From Gordius sp. MW1 (taxonomy: Eukaryota > Nematomorpha > Gordioida > Gordea > Gordiidae), in NCBI GenBank assembly GCA_964036665.1, contig OZ038531.1:21368324-21432323 (forward strand): a stretch of 64,000 nucleotides of DNA, given 5' to 3'. Positions 25,601 to 37,600 of the stretch are shown in pieces; the stretch's first letter is position 1; each line of letters begins with the position of its first letter. The position numbers and the translations under genes were made by a program. Under the pieces are notes generated by a model that saw only the letters and a list, made by a program, of their open reading frames with translations, made no database searches and was not told where the DNA came from.

Positions 25601-28600
25601 AGGGAGGGGCGGCTGCCCCCTCTAAATCCAAAAAATTGTTGAAATTCATTAAAATTTAAAATTTCAAAAAATGTTCATTTTGCCCCTCCCTAAACATCCT
25701 TTAATCATTATTGCCCCCCCCCCTAATTCCAAAGCTGGCTAGGTCCAAATTAATAATTTTTGATTTCACCCCTCGCCCCCCCCCCCTTCCCCCCCCCCCC
25801 TTAGGTTCAATATTTCTTATCTTTCTCACCTCGCCAGTTATTATATTATACAAGCCATTAACACTTGATATCTCTAGCTACTACCCGCAAACATTATGTG
25901 ATATCATCATGATATCATGGCTTGGCTTGGCACACATCATACACCTCATATAAAGTATCTCACTTTTTTCTCCCGTTATACAATCTTTTTATCGCGTTCT
26001 TCCCCTTTCTTCTATATCATCACTGATTCCAAAAGGGCGCAGTGAAATTATTATGCAACCAATGCAACTAACCCGACCCTAGAGCTCCCCCCTTGGCCCT
26101 GCTGGTTGTGTGATTATGTCACATATTGTCTGTGACCTATAAATACATTTTTTTTACCACCCAAACCCCTCTTCTTATCATAATGGTATTGGTAAAGGTG
26201 TGAAATTGGATAGGATTGATTACCCCTTTAATGATGAAGAGAACTGCGGTTTAATTCTTTATTTTATTGTCACCAAACTTGAGGACACCGCGTTATTGAA
26301 GCATTATTCTCCAATTTGATTTGAAAATCGTAAGTGATTCATTATTACTAATTCTAGCATAAAAAGGATTTTGCGGTGTTTTAAGCTCTTGCTAAGCACC
26401 TGACGATTTTCACTGTTATATTTGCAAGTTGCAACTTTATTTCATGACTATTATTTTTACAAATAATTACCCCTAGTAATTAATTTAACACGCATAAATT
26501 TTTATTTTATTAAAATCGTTGAATGCTACAGAATTTCCATCACCTAGCTTGTTTTTAAACGACAGGACAGATGATAGGGGGTTTTGACTAAGCTTTAGAC
26601 TCATTAAAACGCAATAGATGTACACCCCATTACTTGCCTTAGTTACTTTATTTATAGGTATTTAAACACTATTTAATTCAAGTGTAGGCTCGTTGTTAAT
26701 CATTTCGAGCCACTTAGCCCTTAAACTGTCCATTTTTCTCTAATATTTAATGACGACCTCAATTGCCCCAAGCTCTTTCTTTGTTTCAATAATTCACGCT
26801 ACCTGACTTTATTAAGCTAGGAAATTATATAGCGATAAAACAAATAGGTTATGTATGTGACTAGCCTAGCTAGTACATACTTCACAAACACACCACTCTG
26901 CGCCGCGGACGTGTCTTTAAATCCCTTCACGCAGAGTGCCTATGGCTTATGCGGAAATTCAAACATCACTTTCTATTTTACTGCCCCCCCCCCCACCTCC
27001 TATAATAAACGCAGGTAGGTGCGAGGCTTAGTTTGGAAAAAGCAATGTCTTCTGCACCCCCTTGATCCTGTAAAAATTGTTGGAGTAATTTATAGAAGAA
27101 ATTTAGAAACTTTTAGAAATAATAAATTTTCGCGGTTCAAATTTGGCGAAATTAATGAAAATGTAAAACTGATGGAAACAGCGACGTCAACTTTCCCTGG
27201 CATAAATTAGTACCGTTGTTGCTGTGGTGGGAAAGTATCTTTATCACACACGCTATGCTATTATCACTCTTCACTCATTGCAGCACTTTTATATTATTTT
27301 ACGAGGAGTATCTCATTACAATTCATTATTCATAGCGAAGGGGGTATAATTATGCTTGGAACTATCACACGCGAACTTGTTGTAATATGATAGGATCCAA
27401 GCAAAAAACAGGTTGTTTACACCTTTAGAATGCCCCTTAGATGCCGTGCCCCCACTTCTCCATTCGCAACTTAAAATGATTTTAAAAATATTTAGGAGAC
27501 TGACTATACATTGTAAAAAAACTATTCAATTTTACGAGGCTTTAGCGTTATCTACTTGGCAGCGGTGGTGTTATGTGGGTGGGTGGACAGCCCAAAAATC
27601 AATATCCCATTGAACTCGCCATTAAATTCATACACCACCACCATATAGCAATTATCGGGAAGCCTTCTGCTCTCGCGCTGAATTAATAATAATTAGTCCC
27701 GCATTATGCGATGGACGTTTGCCCACAACACAACGCTATCGCTAAAACAGGCTATAGCCCCCATCTGTCATTTGCAAATTTTGTCTCCACTGCTATGTTT
27801 TGGCGTTTATTTGGACCTTTTTTATACCGAAGATTGCTTTGGAGTTAAAATATTGCTTTTTGCCGTTTTGCTGCTACAGTTACTTTGAGAATTGTTATCT
27901 ACCCTTTTAGCGTGTCCCGTCTTCCGGTTATGGATTTAAGTGATACTTTTTGCACCTTATCACTAATAACCAACCCTCCTTCCATAAATATTTTATTGCT
28001 TTGAGTATTATTATACTCGTAGAATTTTGTTTCAAACAGTTATAATATTCTCGCCAATTCTACTTGGATCTGCGTAGCGAATTATGTGAGATTATTTATA
28101 TATACAAATTTGAATTTGGATCGAACTAATTTGATTTTACACTTATAAATTAATATATACTTTTTGCTCAAAAATTTCATTAGTCTACTTATCAAACAAC
28201 CGATAATAATTTTTAACCCATAATTCATAATTTTAATGATCATCTCGTAATTTGTAAAGTCAAGTAAAAACACGTCCCTTTATAATAGTAGCCAATATAA
28301 CTCAATTTTATAATAACGAATTTTTCATTAAGTTGTTTTTCCTCTCAAAAAGCTTCCTAAAATTATCATAATTCCAAAAATTTACATGAATTTTTTTTAT
28401 TTAAAACCAATTCTTTTTTTAATATTCTAAGTGCCATTTTTGCACCATGGATTTTTAAATCATCGAATAATGTCTTCGATTCGTTTACAATGCATTTTTT
28501 TGATAATGCTCAGTTTTTTAAATCATTTGCTCAATTTTTTATGAAATATATTTTACTTTTCAGCTCCGCCAAGAAAGGGTCGCTACCGACCCCATTGCCT

Positions 28601-31600
28601 AGCCATTCCATCAGGAATTGTCGATCCCATGAATCCCTAGCTTGCGGATCTCCCGCAATCACTGGATACGACGACCCCAACGGTATCGCCGACGTCGAAA
28701 ATGGCGGCGCGTTGACCATTCGTAACCGTTACGATTTAAACGACCTCGACAACATTTGCCCCAGCCACAAAACCGTTCTCCGTCAGCCATTCGCCTTCCA
28801 GCTGACTACGACACCACGTGATTCCCCATCACGTGACCCCGAAGAAATGTCCCCTCAACCCCCGGGGCCGGCCCCGCACCCTCCTGTCAATCATTTCGAT
28901 TATTACTCCTGCAGTAGCGCCGTGCAAAGGGCTAAATGGGTTCACAGGTAAATCATAGTTTTGATTAAATAAAAATAATATTATTTTAAATGGTATTTAG
29001 GAAAAAATCTAATAATGACTACTTTTTATCAATGGATTTTATAAAAGAATATCTACAAAAGCTGTAAAAAACCTACATTTATTACTAAGATGACTGAATT
29101 TGGAAAAAAGGCCTGGAATATAAGCATTTTTTCTTAATTACATATCGGAGGTAGTATGAAATCTATATTAGCATTTAAACCGTAATAACTCTGTTGTTTC
29201 ATTGGGTTTTTACATAAATATGCCCATGGGCGTTGCCAGCATTGGAATTAGAGGGTTGATTTAGGGAATGGTAATTTTTTAAAATTTTGGCCATAATTTC
29301 AATAAATTTCAACAAATTTTTGGATTTAGAGGGGGGCAGCCGCCCCCCCCGGCAACGCCCATGAAAATGCCTCAAATTAACTTTGAATCACATTGAGACG
29401 TTTGATTTTACCTTTATTAACAGCATTCGCGACACGATAAATCAGGGATGTCAGCACGATAGGAGACGCGAAAATTGCTTGCAAATTTGGATCTTGGAAG
29501 CTAAGGGGGTACCGGGCAAGAAGCGTTACTTTTGCGAAGTCTATCTCGACCGCAATTTGCACGCACGCACCGCCTCCAAAATCAAGGGCGATCTCTGTTT
29601 TTGGGGCGAAACTTTTGATTTCAAAGGCTTGCCCGACCTCCAAACCCTGTCCGTTCACTTTTACCGCGACTGCAACGAAAAGAAGAAAAAACGAGAAAAA
29701 CCACAGTTTATAGGTAGAGTATTCAATGTTTTTTCAAGTGTGGAATCTAATTAAAATTTGTTTGCACTCTTCCTAACATTGCTTATTAATACCTTAAAAT
29801 TTAGTTACTTAGCATAATTTTATTTAAATTGGAAACGACCCTTGATTTTAAAAAGAATTTTTTTACATTTTTGGTTCTCTGACAATTTTTCTCAAAAAAG
29901 TTCTAGATTGACCACCAATGTTAAATCATATGCCAAGATAATGTTTTTAAGAAAAAATTTCAGAGCTACTGACCATTCAGAGCTCCCTAATTTTCACTGT
30001 TCGCTTTAATTGCTTCGATCTCATAAACCAAAGAACTTTATATTAGGATTTAATAATATTTTTTAACATTTTTATTTATTGGATCCCTAGGCAGTGTCAC
30101 CATACCCATCGAGGTGATTACGGGCAATCAGTTTTACGAGAAGTGGTATCAAGTCAATGCTCCGACCTCGGCTCCTTTGGTAGCTGCTAAGGGTGGGCGC
30201 CAGGAAAAGCCGGCTATTCGTATCAAGGCCCGATATCAAACCTTTAATATACTCCCCATCCATTTGTACAAAGATTTTTTACACGTAAGTCAACTTCACA
30301 ATATTTGAATCCTAAATATGTAGGTGTATCCAAATACATTTAGCTATATGGTAAAGGTTGGAATTCAGAGATTTTTGAGTTTAAAATGTTTTTAAAAATA
30401 CTTTGGAACTTATAATGCAGACCTGCATGAATCATCTTCCACGACTTGACATTGACACTTATATTTATAAAAAGTTGCAAAATGTAAAAGGCTTGTCTTA
30501 GTATCGGGTTCAGATTCAGCGTGAATTTATCTTTGTCTATCCGATTCAATTTCATGGATCAAACTCTCTTATAATAATTAATTTTTTGATTTTTGTTAGT
30601 TAAAGACCTTTTTTGTTTATTTCAACTCTTGAGATTAAATCCAAACTTTGCTGATACCTAAAAATAAAAAAAACAACAACATTTAAGCTTAGGAAAAATT
30701 TTGCATCTTACAAAATCGCTGTTATGTTATGCTTCTTAAATGTAAATCTGCTGTGAATTCGAAGTTAAGACATGGTTATGTTATAACCCGCACGACAATT
30801 TTTGCTGCGCAGCAAATCCGATATTAAGACAAGCCCTAGGGCTCTATTTTAACGATTTTAAAGATTATTTTTACTTTATGCAGTTCAAATTAAACGTACG
30901 GATATTACTTTAAATTCGAAAATCTTGAGTAACAGCGAAAAAACTGGTAAAATTCACAAAAGATTCTAGCATTTTGGCTATATATTAATTTGGAATTTTT
31001 AGATATTGACTGAAGATTACATGAGCGTTTGCCAATACTTGGAATCACAAGTTTCGGTCAAGACTAAGGAAGACGTAGCCGGCTCTCTGGTTTACATTTT
31101 CGAGCATTTCGGGATGGCCGAAGAGTTTTTGACTAGCATAGTGGAGATGGAAGTTAATAAATTGGGTAAATTAAAGCATTTCACTATAAAAAGTTTTATT
31201 TCTTGTTTAATAGGGATTAAGATAAATTATCCATTTTTTTGCTTTTCTCAATTCGGCCTTAAAGGAGCATCCTGAAAAGAGGAATCTTCTCGTTTTGTAT
31301 AAATTTGTGCTGTAAAAATGGCTGAGTTTTGTTTGGTTGACCTTTGGCTTTAGTCGACTAAACATAAACAGGCCAAAGGATCAATAAACCTTTGTCTGTT
31401 TTTGATTAGTCGACTAAAACGAAAGGTCGACCAAACAAGACCCAGCCGTTTTGACAACTCTAGTATAAATATTTGATCCTTTTGAAAATTCGGCTTCTAC
31501 CAGTTGTTTTTGAGATCACACTTCTGGGGTTACATTAGTTTAATTTACCTAATAATAATGGTTTATAACACCTACCTACAAATAGAACCCTCTTTTTTTA

Positions 31601-34600
31601 CATAATGTTATGGGAAAACCTCAAAAACGAGATTTTTTCCTTCTAAATTCAATTGAGCCTAGTGAAAATTCATTTTTTTTAAATCTCCCTTATACTTGTT
31701 TAGAAAACGAGAGTTTAACTTTCCGCGGTAATTCGCTCGCGACTAAATCCATAGAAGCATACATGAAGTACATAGCCTTGCCCTACCTCCGTAAAACTCT
31801 GTCCGATTTCATAACGGTCATCCTGGAATCTAACGACGACTGCGAGGTGGACCCTACCAAAGTGTCCGGAAAATCCACGCTGTATCGCAATCAACAAAAC
31901 CTCACTATGTACTGTGAAATGGCTTGGTCCAAAATCATAAACTCCTACTCCTACTTCCCCCTGTAATTTTTATTAATTGTTTTGATATATCGATTTAGAA
32001 AATAAGTTTATCCGATATATGGCAACAACCTAGACAAGTTGCCCTAAGAAATTTATGTATAATTAGGTAATCTCAGTCGGGCCAATAATAATGGAATTTG
32101 GGCTTGGGCGAGGTCAAACAATTTAAGCCAATCAGCGGTAATTAGCTCGGGTATTTGCGAAAGCAAAGTAAAAGTCTTTTACAGAAGCATCAGTCCACAG
32201 CCATTAAAAACCCGTATAAGTTTCCACGGCATTAATTGATAATTTACAATTTGGACGGACGGACAACCAAAAGCAAGCCCATAAATTGCATAGCAATTAA
32301 TAAATTGTATTCAATAATATGTATTGATGATTTTTTCAAATGCGTAGGCAGCTGAGGAAAGTATTTCAAAGCATCCGTAAACGGCTGGAATCGTCGTGTC
32401 ACAAGCCAGAAATTAGCGATAACGTCATTAGTGCCTCGATATTTCTGAGGTTCCTCTGCCCCGCCATCTTGTCTCCCAGCTTATTCGGCCTAGTTCAGGA
32501 ATATCCGCAGGAGAGGGCGGCCCGTAACTTGACCCTCATCGCGAAGACCATACAAACCCTGGCGAATTCGAATAAGTAACTTTCACTCCATCACTTAAAA
32601 TGTTATCTTAAATAAAACAAGCCTTTGGGCCTACTGAAACTTCGAATAATTTTAGACCCGCGAGGCATGATGTTTTTAAAAGAGGCTTTTAAACATTATT
32701 TCTGTGCTACTCTGTGTTGTAAAAAGCACTACTGTTAACACAGATGCTTAACATTCTTCTCTTAAACTCACTTGCAGATACTTCCAATCCAAGTGCGTGG
32801 GTTTAGTTCATTTATTTGCGCTTTTTAGATTTGGGGGCAAAGAGGGCTACATGAATTTCATGAATCACTTTGTGGAACGGGAATGGATAAACATGAAATG
32901 CTTCTTGCGTAAAATCTCATCCCTCGACTCGAATAATACCATGAGCAATAGCGCAACACCAATCAACTTCTCTCGCAAAGACCTCAACCTCAACGGTTCT
33001 CTGCCTCGGAAGAGCTTGGGCAACGGACATTACAATAATTGTGAAAACGGTGGATTCGCCCTTTCACAACATCAACACGATGGCGACCAAATAGAGCCTG
33101 GTTGGGGACAGTCTTCCATAGATCTGGGCAAGGAATTGAGCTTGGCTCATTCTCGCTTGAACGAAACTTTGGACAAGGTCCAACCCTTACCTTTACCGGT
33201 ATGAAATTTTGTTTATGTCATAACATTAACTTCTTGTATGTGGTGCGATATATGTTAACTTTGTGAAAAGTTTTTGAATTGTAGCAAGACTTTTTTAAAT
33301 GATTGATCTTTGAGCTCAATTTAATCCCATTATCTAGTGTTGTAAACGGCTGTGTTTTGTTTGGTGTACCTTTGATTTTAATCGACTAATCATAAATAGT
33401 CCAGAAGTTTTTTGGTTAATTATTATTTTTATTCACATAAATAGATAAAAGGTGTTTTGGTCAAACCTTAAGTCTGTTTATGTTTAGTTGCCGCAAACCC
33501 AAGGGTCGACCAAACAAAATCCAGCCGTTTTTACAACACTACCATTATCTATTTTATCTTTACTCCCTTATAAAAATTAATATCTTATAATTTGTAATGC
33601 TTTTAAACGACGTTCATGTTTGTTTTGATTATAAGGATGACCAATTTTACGTCATTCACACCAAGTTGAAGTTGGTGTTGGACGCGTTGGAAGAAGCGCT
33701 GGGCAACGATAAAACCGGCCGAGATTTTACCAGGTTCGAACAGCCCGCTCCTCAACACAATCAAGATTGTAGTGCTCCGGCCTCGCCTCTGTGTCAAACC
33801 AATGCTATGCGCAGAAGTTTAAGATTTCAAAAGTCGCTCGACCAACAAGAATCTATTTACGTTAATACTCCACTCTCGCGCCCGGACTTGTTGAGGGAAG
33901 CCTGCTATGGCGTAAACGGCTATGATGATGGCTTAACCACTACTTCCCCCGATGCCATAATTAAGATGGCCGCCGATGAGAGAGGCTCCATTTATAATCA
34001 TCACCCCAACCAACACCACATGAATCGGAGGAATACGGATTTGGGTGGCGATTTTTATCGCGCCACTCGCAATAAATTTTATCAACCCCAGCCGCCGACC
34101 TCAGCCACTTACGCCTATCAATCGTGTAGCGCGGGCGGGACTCCTTTGTTCGCCCCCGATTTCGCGGCGGACAATACCGAACCCAAAAATGTTGCCGCTC
34201 CCCCTGGTCCAACGGAATGCGACAGTAACAAAGTTGAGTCTAGTAGATCTGCCAATCACAATGGCAGTCAACTCTCGCTGGGTATGGCATCTTCGGGTTA
34301 TCATACGTTGAACACTAAACATCGTCAACACCACATTTCCTCCAACCCGGTGCCTTGCCCCTTGCAAAGCTTTAACCCAATGACTAATAAAGAGGATGGA
34401 AATTACGATAGTTCGGAACGGGGTAAAAGTCTTGGCGACGCGACGACACCACCTATCAGACCTGCTGGGGAGTCAGGGTTTTCCCCCTACTCATCGGCTA
34501 ACGAGGAAGAGAACAACAGTCTAAACAGTTCGGGGACTTCGAGTTGCTACCCAGAAACCAACGGAGAAACTCAGCAACGTAATGGGATGGGCGTTGCTCA

Positions 34601-37600
34601 TACTCATCCCCTCTTAGCCACTACGCCACATTTCGACGCCTCCAAAGTTCAGGATTCCATTTTAGCCAACAACTCTCTCGGCTTCAGCAGGTCCAACAAA
34701 ATTTTGCACGGCGATACCGAGGAAAAGTTTGGTGCGTTATCGAAAGGGTCAATGCACGGGCTAGGTATTAGCAGTCCCTGGATACCTACCGTTTTACAAA
34801 ATGGGAATTTTCACGCGGCCCACAACCAGCCCAGCTTTAGCAACGAGGTAAGTCGTGGCAAGTTTTTCAAAAATCCGGCATCCTTAGTCATAGATCCCAT
34901 CCTTCCCAAATACCACCAGAACGGTAGGGGAGCCCACAGAAAATCCAACGTTAAACAACAAGCACAGCATCGAATTTTGGCATCTCCCTTTCGCACCTCC
35001 GACCTCACTTCCACTGATAAAAATGACGGGAACGACGATGAATTTGCCCTGGCCGGTCTTTATCACAAGAAAATAGCTTCTACTTTCAACGGTGCGCTAC
35101 CTAATGGTTCCTACCAAACGTTTGGCCAAAGGTATGGGCACTTTTTATGGTGTTAGTATGTGATCCAAATTGTAATAAAGGGCATTTATTAAAATGTATT
35201 ACAACATTCGGCTAAAATTATTTTTGAATTGAATTGCTGGAAACAACGTTTAATTCGTTCTTAAAATTGTCGCAGAATTAAAATATGAAATTTAATGTAA
35301 ATTTAAAAAATAGCATTGTTAATAAAGAAATTGATCACAAATTAGCGTTTTTTATATTCATTAGCCACGACGAAGAAAAACAGTTAAGAATGACGCCTCA
35401 AAATCTTCATCAAAGCCCCAAAACTCCTTTAGAGGTATGAAATGCGACATTGAAATTTTTTTGTACATAAACGAATTGTTTTAAACATACATAAGTTTAT
35501 TTTTTATGAGAAATTCCATATTTTACAACATTTAAAAATAGAGTGGACATGTTAAATGTAAAGACAAAGACACATGTTTGTAATGGTTATATGCCAAAGT
35601 TAGGTTGAAAATTAATGTTTATTTACAATACAAAATTTTCAATAGTACGAAATAGAGATCGATTGCTTGAGGAAAAAGATGAGGTCTCTGCAAATCAAAC
35701 TAGTTGAAACGGAAGAACGCCTGACTTCAACCAAAGTCATCAATGCTTCTTGTGTGGAGGAAAAGGAGCATGTGGTGCCTGAGATAACGTTGGAAGATTA
35801 CAAAAAGGAAAAGGATCAACAGATGGGACTAATTTTAAATAGGTAATAGTGGTGGAAATTTATCCTATAGTGAAATTAACCATTTTATACTATTTGAATG
35901 GTATATAAGTGTTATTTATAAAAAAAACATTAATATGACATGTCGCTTTATGTATGTTTGCTATGGATTACATGGCTTAATCATCTGATAGAGTTTCTAA
36001 GGTTACGAGGGACGTGCGCTCTCTGTTTACTATTGTAGTTCCTTTTTTGGAGAAATTCCTTTATAGTATCACAGATTTCTTTACCCAAATGAATTTGACC
36101 CGCGAGACACTAAGTTAGTATTTGAAAGAGATTTGTTCACAGGAGGGCGTTAAAAAATAATTATATCTAATAATACAATTTCGTCCTATTCAAGGACATT
36201 GTTGTGTCCTCCCCTATAGAAATTATCATATACAAACATCTCCCCCTATAGAAATTATCATATACTAACTTCCTATACAAATCCCCCCACCCCCCACTGC
36301 GCTGCTATACAATACAAAAGTTTTCACTTGTAATATACAAAAGTTTTCACTTGTAATATACAAAAGTTTTCACTTGTAATATACAAAAGTGGTGTCAGAA
36401 CCAAAAATTCCCACCCCCCACCGCAGATAAATCAGATTCTTACGATTTTATTATCACTGGAGTGAAACAACAAGCAAATTATTACCTAATTGTTGCAAAG
36501 GACAAAAGGAATCGTCCTTGAGCCTAAGCCATTCGTGGTAACAATACAGAAAGAAAAGCCAAAAACATATCGTAAAAACGGAAGTTAAAATCATATACGT
36601 GGGGAAGACGAATACCGTAAACAGGCAATTGGACGAAAGGCGTTCTCCCCCTCTCCAAAGAAAGGTTATTTAAAAAAAATATTCGGGAACACGTAAGTAT
36701 AAAATGCAATTACTTTCATTAATCATAATAATTATTATCTTAGTATTCTATATTAGCTTAACATTTCAAAGTTTCCGTATTTTCTTAATCAAAATTTTAT
36801 TAGCGACTATATAAATATATTATATTAATTAAAATGTTCAATCGCAATCCATCAATATTTATTCATTTTTATAATTGTTTACTTAGCGATAAAGCTTTTA
36901 TTATACTATTTATCGTATTCTTAATTTTATTGTGCATAATGATTTATATAAAATTGAGAAAAGTTGAAAAAATATTTTTAGTTAAAAATACCCCCTCATT
37001 ACCCACTTGTTTTTTCTGTAACAAAACGGGGCATGTAAAGAAAAACTGTTTTCTATTAAAGGGAAAGGGATTTAATAATAACAGATTTAATAATAACAAT
37101 AATTATACCAACCCATTTAATAGGGGACCCCGCACCCCCTACACCCCTTACAATTTTGATTTTAATGAAAATTCGCCCCTGCGTGCGCAGAGAGAATGGC
37201 CAGGCAATAGGAAGTGTTGTTTAAGCAATACTACAAATAAAGAGGAGACTAAGGCTGACATATGTTCAGGTTGTAGGACCAGTCTGCCTCAGGTCAGTCA
37301 TAGTTCAATGGGTCATTGTGGTGGCCAACATTGTTCTGATTGACGGTTAGCGAAGGCTGGTACTAGTTTCTCAAATGTAAATTTAATTAATTTTTTTAAC
37401 GCGCGTTCGCCTTATGTTACAGTAAATATCGATAATAATTATATAACATTTTTAGCCGATACGGGCTCTACAATTTCGCTGATTTCGCAAATAAATTTTA
37501 AAAAATATTGGCCTGAAAAATTATTAAAAAAAACTAGCATTTTAGCAAAACAATTAAATGGCTGTCCGATTAACATCTTAGGTTATACGAAAGTGAATGT

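Larger units (their letters stand above)
23349..28563. other. RasGAP intron around the microexon
   Basis: 5.2 kb, AT-rich, with MITEs at 23432 and 25575 and the candidate microexon 24659-24682. Open frames at 27019-27888 show no homology or composition shift that I trust. Confidence 0.6.

Noticed and set aside
32778-32828. Use of the CTTGCAG acceptor at 32771-32777 for the RasGAP exon
   Set aside because: It adds 17 codons absent from the family; the acceptor at 32827-32828 is in the same phase and restores the conserved [10 protein letters not shown] text.
33961-34367. Minus-strand frames within the long RasGAP exon
   Set aside because: Shadows of the GC-richer plus-strand coding sequence, without their own features.
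36289-36389. CRISPR-like short regular repeats in the LTR
   Set aside because: The 23-bp units are contiguous tandem copies within a retrotransposon LTR of a eukaryote, without spacers.
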